Source: Stutzerimonas stutzeri
GTDB lineage: Bacteria > Pseudomonadota > Gammaproteobacteria > Pseudomonadales > Pseudomonadaceae
Assembly: GCF_024448895.1 (NCBI RefSeq)
Contig: NZ_JAMOIC010000005.1
Coordinates: 62,001 to 126,000 of the forward strand
DNA length: 64,000 bases
Direction: 5' to 3'
The notes under the pieces are model-generated. The model was not told the origin of the DNA. It was given only the letters and a program-made list of their open reading frames with translations, and searched no databases. Positions 36,402 through 47,217 of this stretch are shown one piece after another (within the stretch, counting starts at the first letter, position 1; each line of letters starts with the position of its first letter). The translations under genes were made by a program, and so were the position numbers.

Positions 36402-37340
36402 ATGCCTTCGCGAATTCACCCAGACACCCTACGCGCGCAGTTGAGCCCCATCATCCACGGCGCCGAACTCACCGACGATGCGCGCTTCTACCAGGCCTAC
36501 TACGGGTTGGATCTTCCCCAGCATCCCCGTACTCATCGACGTCTGGGACGATTCGAAGTGCATGGGTACGAGCTCGTCGCTCAAGTCTGGATGCCGGAGC
36601 AGCCGGTGGCGACGCTCTTGATCCTGCACGGCTATTACGACCACATGGGCCTTTACCGGCATGTGGTGGACTGGGGCCTGCAGATGGGCTTCGCTGTGCT
36701 CGCCTGTGACCTGCCCGGTCATGGTTTGTCCAGTGGCCCTCGTGCCAGTATCAACGAATTCGATGAGTATCAGGCCGTACTGCAAGGTCTTCTGCTGGAG
36801 GCCGCGGCACTGGGGTTGCCTCAGCCGTGGCATCTGCTGGGACAGAGTACGGGCGCGGCCATCGTGCTGGATTACCTGCTGAATCAGCCCGGGCACCCGG
36901 CGCTTGGACAGAGCGTTCTGCTGGCGCCGCTGGTGCGGCCGCGGGCGTGGGGATGGTCGCGCCTGAGCTATGAAGTGATGCGCCGCTTTGTCACTCAGAT
37001 CCCCCGAACATTCAGCGAGAACTCGGGAGACCCGGAGTTTCTCTCCTTCATCCAGTCCAATGATCCGTTGCAGCCGGACATCCTTCCGACCGCCTGGGTC
37101 GGCGCCCTGGCGCGATGGATTCCTCGTGTCGCAGGCGCACCAAGCAGTTCGCACAGCCCGCTGATCGTTCAGGGCGAAGCCGACATGACGGTTGACTGGC
37201 AACACAATCTGACGGTCCTGGAGCGCAAGTTCGCCGTGCCTGAAATACTTCGGCTCCCCGACGCCCGTCATCATCTGGTCAACGAGCGCGAGGCGATACG
37301 CCGCGAATATCTGGACTTTCTCAGGGAACGGCTCAGCTAG
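36402..37340 (+). CDS. Alpha/beta hydrolase, monoacylglycerol lipase-like
   Basis: A 312-residue serine hydrolase of the Hydrolase_4 / lysophospholipase group. HGYYDHMGLYRHVVDWG provides the oxyanion region, nucleophile Ser149 lies in GQSTG, and the probable acid and base are Asp261 (QGEADMTVDW) and a His of DARHH (290-291). There is no signal peptide, so it is probably cytoplasmic and could act on lysophospholipids or monoacylglycerols. Its 3' end overlaps that of the convergent DUF2059-like gene by eight bases. Substrate not readable. Confidence 0.9.
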   Translation: MPSRIHPDTLRAQLSPIIHGAELTDDARFYQAYYGLDLPQHPRTHRRLGRFEVHGYELVAQVWMPEQPVATLLILHGYYDHMGLYRHVVDWGLQMGFAVLACDLPGHGLSSGPRASINEFDEYQAVLQGLLLEAAALGLPQPWHLLGQSTGAAIVLDYLLNQPGHPALGQSVLLAPLVRPRAWGWSRLSYEVMRRFVTQIPRTFSENSGDPEFLSFIQSNDPLQPDILPTAWVGALARWIPRVAGAPSSSHSPLIVQGEADMTVDWQHNLTVLERKFAVPEILRLPDARHHLVNEREAIRREYLDFLRERLS

Positions 37341-38118
37341 CGACAGGCCCACCTGTGCGCCGCGACTGAGCCTGGGTACCGCTTTCACGCGCCTCAGCTG
37401 CAAGGCCGGCACGTAGCGATTGCAGCGCCGCCTGGTAGTAGTCCTTGCCGGCTTGCGATTGCGCGAACTCGACGAATTCTTCCAGTTCGGCGTCGGACAG
37501 GTCGCGATAGATGAACAGCAAGGTGTTGTCCAGATCACTCTCCACCTGCTGCTGCAGGCGCTCGCGCTGACTATCCAGCATGCCCTGGGCCTGACCGCCA
37601 CCGAGCAGTCCCGGGATCATCTGACTAAGGCTGTCAGCCGCAACGCCTGCCAGAGCAAGGCTCACTTCTGCCCCGGCTTCGGCCGCGGGAATGGCCTGCG
37701 CTAGGTGGCGAATCAACAGCTGTCGATTGCTCCCGGCTTCCACACGAGGCAATCCGTTCTCATAACGGGCCAGTTGTTCCCGGCGACCGGCCAGCGTTTC
37801 GGCCGCTACCACCTTGTGGCCCAGCGTTGACTGGAAGAACGCCAGCGCCGGCTTGGGATCCGACAGGTTCTGCCGAAATGCTTGCTTGGCACGCCGATCG
37901 ATGGCGTCCACGGCGAAGCGGCGGTTGCTGTTGTTCACCAGCGCTTGAAAAACCGCAGGTGGCAGACTGCTCTTGTAGCGCTGCTGGGCAGCTGTCAGGG
38001 CGTCGGAGAAGTTGGCGCGTTGTTCGCTCCAGCCGGCAGCCTCGTAGAGTTCATCGTAGCTATCGGCCCAAGTGTTCAGGCTGAAAGCGAGTAATACACA
38101 AGCGATAAGGGCGCGCAT
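37333..38118 (-). CDS. Exported DUF2059-like protein
   Basis: A 261-residue protein with a signal peptide (residues 1-18, ending NTWA). The helical mature part has, near its C-terminus, TLLFIYRDLSDAELEEFVEFAQSQAGKDYYQ, which fits the DUF2059 pattern of a short helical repeat ending in a segment next to a Tyr pair. The family is exported and poorly understood. The ATG at 38118 has AGAGGAGC upstream; longer in-frame starts do not give a signal peptide. Convergent with the hydrolase (8-base overlap). Moderately sure of the family, sure that it is a gene. Confidence 0.78.
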   Translation of the reverse strand: MRALIACVLLAFSLNTWADSYDELYEAAGWSEQRANFSDALTAAQQRYKSSLPPAVFQALVNNSNRRFAVDAIDRRAKQAFRQNLSDPKPALAFFQSTLGHKVVAAETLAGRREQLARYENGLPRVEAGSNRQLLIRHLAQAIPAAEAGAEVSLALAGVAADSLSQMIPGLLGGGQAQGMLDSQRERLQQQVESDLDNTLLFIYRDLSDAELEEFVEFAQSQAGKDYYQAALQSLRAGLAAEARESGTQAQSRRTGGPVAS

Positions 38119-38268
38119 GGAAGCTCCTCTGTGGCGGGCGGTTATTTTCGGCGCCACGACCCGGGCTTGTCGAGGAGCGCAATCGCGGCTGCTAGACTCA
38201 GCCGTGTTTCCGCGCGGGCCCACCGAGGCCGCGAGGCGCAGTCATCTGACCCATCGGAGTCACTATCC

Positions 38269-38877
38269 TTGCCGTTCTCTACCATCATCGATGACCTCGC
38301 CGTGCGCGGCTGGTCGTTGCAGAGTGCCTTCCTGTCCAGTGATGTGACCCACAAGCTGGCCGCCGAGTGCCGCAGACGCTATGCCGAGGGTGCGCTGGCC
38401 CCGGCAAGTGTGGGTCGCGGCGAGGAGCAGGCGGTGCGTGAGGGCATCCGCGGCGATCATATTCACTGGCTGGAGCAAGGGCAGGCAGATGTCTGCGATG
38501 CGTATCTGGCGCTGATGGACGAGTTACGCCAGACGCTCAACCAACAACTGTTTCTCGGTCTAGAGGAGTTCGAGTGTCACTTCGCGCTGTATCCGCCCGG
38601 TGGTTTCTATCAGACCCATCTGGACCGTTTTCGCGATGACGACAGCCGTTGCGTCAGCGCAGTGCTTTACCTGAATCCGGACTGGAAGCCGGCCGATGGC
38701 GGCGAATTGCGCATGTATTTCGACGACGGCACGAATCGGGACATCCCGCCGCTGGACGGTCACCTGCTGATGTTTCTCTCCGGTGACTTCCCGCACGAGG
38801 TGATGGTCACCCACGCGGATCGACTGTCGCTGACGGGCTGGTTCCGCCGCCGCCCTGTCGATGTGCTGGCGCGCTGA
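38269..38877 (+). CDS. 2OG-Fe(II) dioxygenase (prolyl-hydroxylase-like)
   Basis: A 202-residue cytoplasmic dioxygenase. Iron ligands appear as His117 and Asp119 in YQTHLDRF and His176 in FPHEV; the 2-oxoglutarate-binding basic residue is probably Arg185 in THADRLSLTGWFRR. YLNPDWKPADGGELRMYF is the typical core of the P4Hc / 2OG-FeII_Oxy_3 type. The start is taken as a TTG with CGGAGT nine bases upstream. An in-frame ATG at 38131 would add 46 residues of low-complexity Arg/Ser sequence that do not look coding. Proteins of this type may modify a Pro or other residue, but the target is unknown. Confidence 0.88.
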   Translation: MPFSTIIDDLAVRGWSLQSAFLSSDVTHKLAAECRRRYAEGALAPASVGRGEEQAVREGIRGDHIHWLEQGQADVCDAYLALMDELRQTLNQQLFLGLEEFECHFALYPPGGFYQTHLDRFRDDDSRCVSAVLYLNPDWKPADGGELRMYFDDGTNRDIPPLDGHLLMFLSGDFPHEVMVTHADRLSLTGWFRRRPVDVLAR

Positions 38878-38888
38878 TTTGGCAGGCA

Positions 38889-38916
38889 TAAAAAAGCCCG
38901 GCGCGATGGCCGGGCT
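38889..38916 (-). terminator. Rho-independent terminator of dctPQM
   Basis: On the minus strand, after the dctM stop, an 8-base GC stem (AGCCCGGC, loop CATCGC, GCCGGGCT) is followed by six T residues. A plus-strand reading has a short A-run only, though it also sits just after the oxygenase gene and may act in both directions. Confidence 0.85.
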
Positions 38917-38942
38917 AAAAGGGAAACGAGTACTCGGTGTGG

Positions 38943-40223
38943 TTACATGCCCAGCAGGTTGGGCAGGCCGAGGGAAATCATCGGCACGTAGGTGATGAGT
39001 ACCAGGAACGCCAGCATCAACGCCAACCACGGCAGCACCGCGCGGATCACCTCGGTGACCGGCATCTTGGTCACGGCCGAGGCGACGAACAGGTTCAGAC
39101 CCACCGGCGGTGTGATCAGACCGATCTCCATGTTCACCACCATGATGATGCCCAGGTGGATCGGGTCGATGCCCAGCTGCACGGCAATCGGGAACAGGAT
39201 CGGCGCCAGGATCAGGATGATGGCCGACGGCTCCATGAAGGCACCGGCTACCAACAGCACGATGTTGACCACTAGCAGGAACATCCAGGGCTGCAGCCCG
39301 GCTTCGAGCACCATCGCGGTGATCTGCTGCGGGATTTGTTCAGTGGTCAGCACGTGGGCGAAGAGCATGGCATTGGCAATGATGAACATCAGCATGATGG
39401 TCAGCTTGCCCGACTCCAGAAGCACCTTCGGGCAGTCGCGAATCGTGATGTCCTTGTAGACGAACAGCGCGATGAATGCCGAATACACCGCCGCCACGGC
39501 AGCCGCTTCGGTGGGTGTGAACATGCCCGAGTAAATACCGCCGAGGATGATGAACATCAACAGCAGGCCCCACAGCGCCTTGCGTGCGGAAGACAGCCAT
39601 TCGCGGAAGGTCGCACGCGGCATTGCTGGCAGATTCTTCTTCACCGCGACGATATAGATCGCCACCATCAAGCCAAGGCCCAGCATCAGACCCGGAACCA
39701 CACCGGCCATGAACAGCTTGCCGACCGAGGTCTCGGTCGCCGCGGCATAGACCACCATCACGATCGACGGCGGAATCAGGATACCCAGGGTGCCGGCGTT
39801 ACAGACGATGCCTGCGCCGAAAGCCTGTGGGTAGCCGGAGCGGACCATGCCAGCGATGGCAATGGAGCCTACAGCCGCCACGGTAGCCGGCGACGAACCG
39901 GACAGGGCAGCGAACAGCATGCACGCCATCACCGCACCGATCGCCAGGCCGCCACGGATGTGGCCGACGGTGGCGTTGGCGAAGTCGATCAGTCGCTTGG
40001 CAACGCCACCGGTGGTCATGAAGGCGCCAGCCAGCAGGAAGAATGGAATCGCCAGCAGAGTGTAGTGTTCTGACGTCTCGAACAGCTTGATCGCCAGCGA
40101 GCGCACCGAGTCAGGGCTGAAGAAGAAGATCGTCAGGGAGCCGGCAAGGCCTAGTGATATGGCCACCGGCACACCGATGAACATCAGCGCAAACAGGGCA
40201 AGGAAGAGGAACAGGATAGTCAT
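38943..40223 (-). CDS. dctM: TRAP transporter large permease DctM
   Basis: A 426-residue membrane protein with about twelve hydrophobic helices, opening TILFLFLALFALMFIGVPVA, the standard start of TRAP large subunits. GSSPATVAAVGSIAIAGMVRSGY and GTLGILIPPSIVMVVYA are conserved re-entrant-loop segments. It moves C4-dicarboxylates (succinate, fumarate, malate) with sodium coupling. Its ATG overlaps the dctQ stop by one base (TAATG). Confidence 0.95.
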   Translation of the reverse strand: MTILFLFLALFALMFIGVPVAISLGLAGSLTIFFFSPDSVRSLAIKLFETSEHYTLLAIPFFLLAGAFMTTGGVAKRLIDFANATVGHIRGGLAIGAVMACMLFAALSGSSPATVAAVGSIAIAGMVRSGYPQAFGAGIVCNAGTLGILIPPSIVMVVYAAATETSVGKLFMAGVVPGLMLGLGLMVAIYIVAVKKNLPAMPRATFREWLSSARKALWGLLLMFIILGGIYSGMFTPTEAAAVAAVYSAFIALFVYKDITIRDCPKVLLESGKLTIMLMFIIANAMLFAHVLTTEQIPQQITAMVLEAGLQPWMFLLVVNIVLLVAGAFMEPSAIILILAPILFPIAVQLGIDPIHLGIIMVVNMEIGLITPPVGLNLFVASAVTKMPVTEVIRAVLPWLALMLAFLVLITYVPMISLGLPNLLGM

Positions 40224-40849
40224 TACTTCGGCTCCTCATCACCGAGCCTGGCAGCTTCGGCGGCTTCGTCAGCCAGCCCTAGCCCGGTCTGTTCGTTGCG
40301 CAGGATGCGCACGAAAATCTCTGCAAAACGAATGAACACCATGGCAAAGCCGATCGGCACGATCATGCCGATGTGCCATTGCTTCACGCCGAAGTGACCA
40401 AGGTCTTCGGCGCCGATATTGGCGTTGAGCAGTGCTTGGATCCATTCGAAGCTGGCCACAGACAGGAGCGCCGAATAGCCGAGGCAAAATAGGCAGGCGA
40501 TGATGCCGATCATGCGCTGCACGTGGCGTGGCGCCAGCTTGACCAGCGCGTCGACGCCGATATGGCCGGCTGTGCGTACGCCGTAGGCGAGGCCGGAGAA
40601 GATCAGCCAGGCAAACAGCGCTTTGGTCAGTGCGGTGCTCCACGTCATCGACTGAGCCATGCCGATGACGAAGTCACCAACAGAGAAGAAAAAGTCTTCG
40701 GCCGCCGGAAAGCTATCCGCCAGGCTGTAGAAAACGGTGTAGAGGTTATTCAAAACCACATAGACGAAGGTCACGAGCGTCATGGCGGCCAGTAGAAAGG
40801 CAATAAAGCCTTCCTCGAAATGGTCCCAGACGCGCCAGAGGGCGTTCAT
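40223..40849 (-). CDS. dctQ: TRAP transporter small permease DctQ
   Basis: A 208-residue four-helix membrane protein (helices at about 17-37, 72-95, 112-135 and 160-180, estimated), the small TRAP subunit that pairs with DctM. GHIGVDALVKLAP is characteristic. The ATG at 40849 is preferred because GGGAG lies nine bases before it. An ATG three codons upstream (40858) directly abuts that same GGGAG and leaves no spacing. The gap of 235 bases to dctP holds a strong hairpin. Confidence 0.92.
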   Translation of the reverse strand: MNALWRVWDHFEEGFIAFLLAAMTLVTFVYVVLNNLYTVFYSLADSFPAAEDFFFSVGDFVIGMAQSMTWSTALTKALFAWLIFSGLAYGVRTAGHIGVDALVKLAPRHVQRMIGIIACLFCLGYSALLSVASFEWIQALLNANIGAEDLGHFGVKQWHIGMIVPIGFAMVFIRFAEIFVRILRNEQTGLGLADEAAEAARLGDEEPK

Positions 40850-41046
40850 GGATGACATCTCCCGATGGATTGCTAGTTTCGATGGGCGTACGGAGCGTGC
40901 GCCATGAACCGGTCTGGTAACCGGATGACAGAGCAGTGAAAAGATTTGTTCTGGACAAGGCGAGAGGTGCTGTATCCAGCTACCGTCCTGATCGCGAGGT
41001 CGTCTTGTTTTTCGCTGCGCTGTCGGTACTGTCTTGGCCTGAAAGA

Positions 41047-41071
41047 GGGGAGCGGGTTACCCGCGCTCCCC
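41047..41071 (-). terminator. Attenuator-like hairpin between dctP and dctQ
   Basis: A strong stem (GGGGAGC plus GGG pairing with CCC and GCTCCCC, two-base bulge, loop TTA) starts just after the dctP stop. On the minus strand it is followed by TCTTTC, a weak T-run. Such hairpins often let binding-protein message outnumber permease message. Confidence 0.55.
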
Positions 41072-41084
41072 CACTGGTCAGTAC

Positions 41085-42356
<1,272 letters not shown>

Positions 42357-42444
42357 CTACGCGCGTCACAGCTAGCCCGAGAAATGTTGCAAAGGTGTGG
42401 CTTAAAGCCGCAGCAGTGAAAATGGGGAGCAGAATCTTGTTTTA

Positions 42445-42462
42445 GTGGCGGGAAACCGCCAC
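42445..42462 (-). terminator. Terminator-like hairpin after dctD
   Basis: On the minus strand, directly after the dctD TAG stop, a 7-base GC-rich stem (GTGGCGG, loop TTTC, CCGCCAC) is followed by TAAAACAAGATTC, without a clear T-run. It separates dctBD from the dctP promoter. Confidence 0.6.
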
Positions 42463-43854
42463 CTAATCACTCTCATCCGGCGAGCTTCCGCCAACATCGT
42501 TGAATATGAGCCCGTGCTTGCGCAATTTGTCGTGCAGCGTTTTGCGCGGCAAGCCCAGCGCTTCGGCGACGCTGCGCAGCGAACTGTGCGGTCGCGCCAA
42601 CTCGGCTGCAATAAGCGAGCGTTCATAGGTATCGACCTGTTCGTTCAGACCACTTCCGGCTACGCCCGACAAGCCATCGGACGCGTGCGCGGGGTCATCG
42701 AGGCCCAGGTCCAGGCCCAACGCGAAACGCTCAGCAGTGTTCTGAAGCTCCCGGACATTTCCGGGCCAGGCGTGCCGCAATAGTCGCGCACGCTGTTCCG
42801 GTCGCAATTCACGGATCGGCAGGGCATGACGGTTCGCGGCGGTTTCGGCGAAGTGCTGGAACAGAAACAACAGGTCTTCGCTGCGTTCGCGGAGCGGTGG
42901 GATGCGCAGTGGTGCGACGTTCAAGCGGTAGTAGAGGTCGGCACGGAACCGGCCCTGGTCGGCCGCGTGGCGCAGATCCTCTTTGGTGGCCGCGATGACG
43001 CGGATATTCAGCGGGATCGACTGATTGCCGCCCAGGCGCTCGACCACGCGCTCCTGCAGCATGCGCAAGAGCTTGACCTGCACGTCCAGGCTCATGCTTT
43101 CGATTTCATCAAGGAACAGGGTGCCGCCATTGGCAAATTCGAACTTGCCGATACGTCGCTTCTGCGCGCCGGTGAAGGCGCCGGCTTCGTGGCCGAACAG
43201 TTCGCTTTCCACTACCGATTCGGCCAGCGCGCCAGCGTTGATCGCCACGAATGGGCCCTCACGACGGTTGGACAAATCGTGCAGCGCGCGCGCGACCACT
43301 TCCTTGCCCGCGCCGGTTTCGCCAAGGATCAGTACATCGGCCTGAGTTCCGGCGAGCGCACCGATCTGCTCGCGAAGACGCTGCATGGCGGGCGACTGGC
43401 CAAGTAATCGCGTCGACAGTTGCTGACGATCAGCCAGGGCCAGGCGCAGGCTGCGGTTGTCCAGCACCAGCTGCCGCAGTGCCAGGGCCCGGCGCACACC
43501 GTCAAGCAACTCCTCACTGGGGAAGGGTTTCTCGAGAAAGTCATAGGCGCCGGCCCGCATCGCCTGCACCGCAAGCTGAATGTCGCCGTGACCGGTAATC
43601 AGCAGAACCGGCAGGTCGCTGTCGATTGCATGAAGCTGTTGCTGAAGTTCCAGGCCATCCAGCCCGGGCATGCGGATGTCGCTGACCACCACGCCAGGCC
43701 AATCCACCGGGAGCATGGCAGCCAGGCCGCGCGCATCTCCAAGGCTCAGCACCTTGAGCCCTGCAAGGTCGAGCGTCTGGCTCAGCGCCTTGCGCAGATG
43801 AGGATCGTCATCGACCAGGACTACCTGAAACTGCGGGTCGATCTGGCTGGTCAT
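42463..43854 (-). CDS. dctD: Sigma-54-dependent response regulator DctD
   Basis: A 463-residue NtrC-family activator. A receiver with DDD at about 15-17 and Asp59 in GVVVSDIRMPGLDG is followed by the AAA+ domain: Walker A GETGAGKE, the GAFTGA loop (HEAGAFTGAQKRR) that contacts sigma-54, Walker B GGTLFLDEIESM, and a Fis-type helix-turn-helix at the C-terminus (SVAEALGLPRKTLHDKLRKHG). It turns on dctPQM in the presence of C4-dicarboxylates when phosphorylated by DctB, and the sigma-54 site upstream of dctP fits this. It follows dctB by one base. Confidence 0.95.
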   Translation of the reverse strand: MTSQIDPQFQVVLVDDDPHLRKALSQTLDLAGLKVLSLGDARGLAAMLPVDWPGVVVSDIRMPGLDGLELQQQLHAIDSDLPVLLITGHGDIQLAVQAMRAGAYDFLEKPFPSEELLDGVRRALALRQLVLDNRSLRLALADRQQLSTRLLGQSPAMQRLREQIGALAGTQADVLILGETGAGKEVVARALHDLSNRREGPFVAINAGALAESVVESELFGHEAGAFTGAQKRRIGKFEFANGGTLFLDEIESMSLDVQVKLLRMLQERVVERLGGNQSIPLNIRVIAATKEDLRHAADQGRFRADLYYRLNVAPLRIPPLRERSEDLLFLFQHFAETAANRHALPIRELRPEQRARLLRHAWPGNVRELQNTAERFALGLDLGLDDPAHASDGLSGVAGSGLNEQVDTYERSLIAAELARPHSSLRSVAEALGLPRKTLHDKLRKHGLIFNDVGGSSPDESD

Positions 43855-43855
43855 G

Positions 43856-45655
43856 CTAGTCCTCGCTCGGGAAAACGGCGCCGGAGTCGGCGGATTTCAG
43901 ATAAAGGCTGAGCTGGGCACCACCCTCGGGATGGTTGGCTATGGTCAGCTCGCCGTCCAGGGCACGCGTCAGCGTATCGCAAATGGCCAGGCCGAGCCCC
44001 AATCCCTGGGCGCTGGTTTTGGTCGTGAAGAACGGTTCGCGGGCTCGCTCCAGCGCTGCTGCGGAGAAACCAGGGCCGTTGTCGCGCAGTGACAGCAGTA
44101 CACCGTCGCCCTGGCGTTCGGCGCGCAGCCAGATGCGTCTGGTCGGCGCGCGCTCATTGAGTGCGTCGAGCGCATTGGCCAGCAGGTTGGAGAGGATCTG
44201 CCGCAACCGCGTTTCGCCGGCCTGCACCCACAGTGTGGCGTCGGGGAGGTCGCGAATCAGTTCCACCCCCATGGCCTGTCGACGTTTGGCCAGCAACGCC
44301 AGGGCATCGTCAAGGGCCGGTTGCAGTGCCACCCGCTCGGGCGCATGTCGATCTCGTCGGGCGAAAGCCCGCAGATGGGCGATGATCGAGGCCATACGGG
44401 CGGTCAGTTCGCTGATCAGCTTGAGGTTGTCGCGGGCTTCCTCGTTGCGTTGCTGATCGAGCAGGACGCCCGCGTTGTCCGCGTAACTGCGAATCGCACC
44501 CAGCGGCTGGTTGAGTTCATGACTGATGCTGGCGGACATGGTGCCCAGAGCGGACAGCTTGCCGGCTTGCAACAGTTCGTCCTGGGCGCGGACCAGTTCC
44601 TGCTGGGCTTGCTCGCGTTCCAGAACTTCCTGCTTGAGCCGGCTATTCAGCGCTTCCAGGTCCTGGGTCCGCTCCTGCACGCGGCGCTCCAGTTGCTGCC
44701 GCGCCTTGGCATCCAAGGCGATGCGCTCCAGATAATGTCGGCGCCGCTGCATGAGTAACCCCAGCAGCAGCAAAAGGGCCGCAAGCGTGGCCGCGCCGAT
44801 CGCGACGACGGTCTGTACGGGACGCTCGACGAGATTGATCGGCGCCAGGATGCGCACCGTCCAGCCGGTTTCCTTGAGTTCGCGGCTCTGGATCAGCCAG
44901 GAGTTGATGTCCAGCGTCAGGTCCCGCGGTTTGATCGTCGGGTAGGGGCGCTCCTGGGCGATCTGCTCGCGCTCCTCGATATCCAGCGCCCGGCTGGCGC
45001 GAAACCGCCATTCAGGTCTTGAGGTAAGGATCACCACACCGAAATTGTCGGTCACCATGAGTTGCTCGGGGGTGTTGCCCCACAACGTCTCGGTATGGTC
45101 CAGATCCACCTTGACCACCAGCACGCCGAGCACGGCGTCGCCATCGCGAACGGCAGCGCCGAAGTAATAGCCGCGCTTACCGGAGGTGGTGCCCAGGCCG
45201 AAGAATCGGCCCAGATTGCCGGCCATCGCTTCCCGGAAATAAGGGCGGAAGGCGAAATTGCGGCTGACGAAGCTGTCTTCCTCGTTCCAGTTCGAAGCAG
45301 CCAGTGTGTTGCCGTCCGGCGCCATCAGATAGATCACGTCGGCGCCTGTTTCCTTGCGCAGCTGATCGAGCAGACGGTTGGCCTGATCCTTGGCGGTTGC
45401 GTCATCGGGCTGGCGCAGCGCCGTGCGTAACGTAGGCAGGTCGCCGAGAATGCGTGGCAGCACTTCGTAACGGCGCAGCGAACCAAGCAGGTTGGCCACG
45501 TATAGATCGAGCGTCTGTCGATTCTGCTCGACCAGCTCGTTGCTGTAGTAACGCTCGGCCAGCTGTTGCAGCGGCCACAGCAGTGGCGCGAGCAATAGCG
45601 TTAGGAGCGCCAGATTACGCCAGCGGGGCCGTCGCGGGGATTCGGAAGGTGTCAT
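43856..45655 (-). CDS. dctB: C4-dicarboxylate sensor histidine kinase DctB
   Basis: A 599-residue inner-membrane kinase. Membrane helices lie at about 13-31 and 285-305. The periplasmic part between them is a PAS-like (double CACHE) sensor with RNFAFRPYFREAM and GKRGYYFGAAV, the dicarboxylate pocket of DctB. A coiled coil follows (LEALNSRLKQEVLEREQAQQ). HisKA has the phospho-His in SISHELNQPLGAIRSYADN, and HATPase has LSNLLANALDALNERAP and GLGLGLAICDTL. It phosphorylates DctD. It follows rmlD by 126 bases on the same strand, with no clear terminator in between. Confidence 0.95.
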   Translation of the reverse strand: MTPSESPRRPRWRNLALLTLLLAPLLWPLQQLAERYYSNELVEQNRQTLDLYVANLLGSLRRYEVLPRILGDLPTLRTALRQPDDATAKDQANRLLDQLRKETGADVIYLMAPDGNTLAASNWNEEDSFVSRNFAFRPYFREAMAGNLGRFFGLGTTSGKRGYYFGAAVRDGDAVLGVLVVKVDLDHTETLWGNTPEQLMVTDNFGVVILTSRPEWRFRASRALDIEEREQIAQERPYPTIKPRDLTLDINSWLIQSRELKETGWTVRILAPINLVERPVQTVVAIGAATLAALLLLLGLLMQRRRHYLERIALDAKARQQLERRVQERTQDLEALNSRLKQEVLEREQAQQELVRAQDELLQAGKLSALGTMSASISHELNQPLGAIRSYADNAGVLLDQQRNEEARDNLKLISELTARMASIIAHLRAFARRDRHAPERVALQPALDDALALLAKRRQAMGVELIRDLPDATLWVQAGETRLRQILSNLLANALDALNERAPTRRIWLRAERQGDGVLLSLRDNGPGFSAAALERAREPFFTTKTSAQGLGLGLAICDTLTRALDGELTIANHPEGGAQLSLYLKSADSGAVFPSED

Positions 45656-45781
45656 GCGGATGCGCCTGTGATTCGGGCGCCATTATGCACGTTCATCGGT
45701 GACCACGGCTCGCCGCCGAGGACCGTACGGCGGCTTCAGTGCTGACCTAAAAGGGCGCTATAAGGCGGCACTTTGCATGCG

Positions 45782-46675
45782 CTAGGCGCTGCGATCCATC
45801 CGAACATTGCGCGTGTCGCTCAAACACTGATGCAGAGCGGTTTCCCAGGCCGGCAACTTCACCTGCCACTCACGTTGCAAGCGGCCACAGTCGAGTCGGG
45901 AGTTGAGCGGGCGCTGGGCAGCGGTGGGGTAATCGGCGGACAGAATGGGATTCACGCGTGCGCGCAACAAGCCCTGTTGCCGTAGCTGCTCGGCAATGCT
46001 GCAGGCGAAGCCGTACCACGAGGTCTCGCCACTGGCCGTCAGATGGTACAGGCCGCTGGGGCCGGCATCGCCGCTGCGCCATTTGCGCACCAGGTCCGCG
46101 GTCACGCTCGCCAAGGTGCCGGCCCAGGTCGGTGCGCCTATCTCGTTGTCAACCACTGACAGCGATTCGCGCTCCTGCAGCAGGCGTTGCATGGTCAGCA
46201 GGAAGTTGCGGCCGTGCGTGGAGTAGACCCAGCTGGTGCGCAACACCAGATGTTCGCCACCCACCGCCCGGATCGCCTGTTCGCCAGCCAGCTTGCTCTC
46301 GCCGTAAACGCTCAAGGGAGCAGGCTGGTCTTCTTCGCGGTAAGGCTCGGATTTGCGGCCGTTGAATACGTAATCGGTGGAGTAGTGAATCAGCGGGACA
46401 CCTAGCGTCGCCGCCTCTTCCGCGAGCACGCCCGGGCCGGTGGCGTTCACCGCAAAAGCGCGTTCGCGTTCGCCCTGCGCAGCGTCGACGGCCGTGTAAG
46501 CAGCCGCATTGATGATCAGATCGGGACGCAGCAGGCGAACCTGCTGGCGAATCTGCGCGGGTTCGGCCAGATCCAGCACCTTGTGTCCCAGTGCGAGCAC
46601 CTTTCCTTCACCGGCAAGCGCTAGCTGTAGCTCGCGAGACAGTTGCCCCGTGCTGCCGGTGATCAGGATTTTCAT
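45782..46675 (-). CDS. rmlD: dTDP-4-dehydrorhamnose reductase RmlD
   Basis: A 297-residue short-chain-dehydrogenase-like enzyme that reduces dTDP-4-dehydro-L-rhamnose with NAD(P)H, the last step of dTDP-L-rhamnose synthesis. The nucleotide-binding start is GSTGQLSREL, with Ser where most members have Gly after GQL. YGESK provides the Tyr and Lys of the active site, and HYSTDYVFNG and RTSWVYSTHGRNFL are family hallmarks. Last of the rmlBACD run, overlapping rmlC by four bases. Confidence 0.95.
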   Translation of the reverse strand: MKILITGSTGQLSRELQLALAGEGKVLALGHKVLDLAEPAQIRQQVRLLRPDLIINAAAYTAVDAAQGERERAFAVNATGPGVLAEEAATLGVPLIHYSTDYVFNGRKSEPYREEDQPAPLSVYGESKLAGEQAIRAVGGEHLVLRTSWVYSTHGRNFLLTMQRLLQERESLSVVDNEIGAPTWAGTLASVTADLVRKWRSGDAGPSGLYHLTASGETSWYGFACSIAEQLRQQGLLRARVNPILSADYPTAAQRPLNSRLDCGRLQREWQVKLPAWETALHQCLSDTRNVRMDRSA

Positions 46676-47217
46676 GCAAACAGCTCCGCTTCACTGAGGA
46701 TCTTCCCCGCAGCGTCTTTCTGAGACAGCTGCGGCAGCTCCTCGAACGGCCATTCGATACCGATCTGCGGGTCGTTCCAGAGCAAGGATCGCTCATGCTC
46801 GGGCGCGTAGTAGTCGGTCGTCTTGTAGAGAAACTCGGCGCTCTCGCTGAGGACCACGAAGCCGTGCGCAAAGCCTTCCGGGATCCACAGCTGGCGCTGG
46901 TTCTGCGCGCTCAGGTGAATGCCAACCCAGCGTCCGAAGGTTGGTGAGCTACGGCGAAGGTCGACAGCAACGTCGAACACTTCACCGGCTACGACCCGCA
47001 CCAGCTTTCCCTGAGGCTGCTGGATCTGATAGTGCAGGCCACGCAGCACGCCGCGCTGGGATTTGGAGTGGTTGTCCTGCACGAAGCTACGCTTTACCCC
47101 CGTCGCGGCCTCGAAGGCCGCGGCGTTGAAGCTCTCGTAAAAAAAGCCGCGCTCATCGCCGAACACCTTCGGCTCGATGATCAGCACGTCAGGAATGTCG
47201 GTCGCGATGACTTTCAT
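46672..47217 (-). CDS. rmlC: dTDP-4-dehydrorhamnose 3,5-epimerase RmlC
   Basis: A 181-residue cupin-fold epimerase. [11 protein letters not shown], the catalytic-His phrase GVLRGLHYQ, and [19 protein letters not shown] with the catalytic Tyr match the family. It inverts C3 and C5 of dTDP-4-dehydro-6-deoxyglucose. Overlaps rmlA and rmlD by four bases each. Confidence 0.96.
   Translation of the reverse strand: MKVIATDIPDVLIIEPKVFGDERGFFYESFNAAAFEAATGVKRSFVQDNHSKSQRGVLRGLHYQIQQPQGKLVRVVAGEVFDVAVDLRRSSPTFGRWVGIHLSAQNQRQLWIPEGFAHGFVVLSESAEFLYKTTDYYAPEHERSLLWNDPQIGIEWPFEELPQLSQKDAAGKILSEAELFA

Noticed and set aside
45712-45734. GCCGCC/GGCGGC arms between rmlD and dctB as the rml terminator
   Set aside because: Short stem with an 11-base loop and no T-run; read-through into dctB cannot be excluded.
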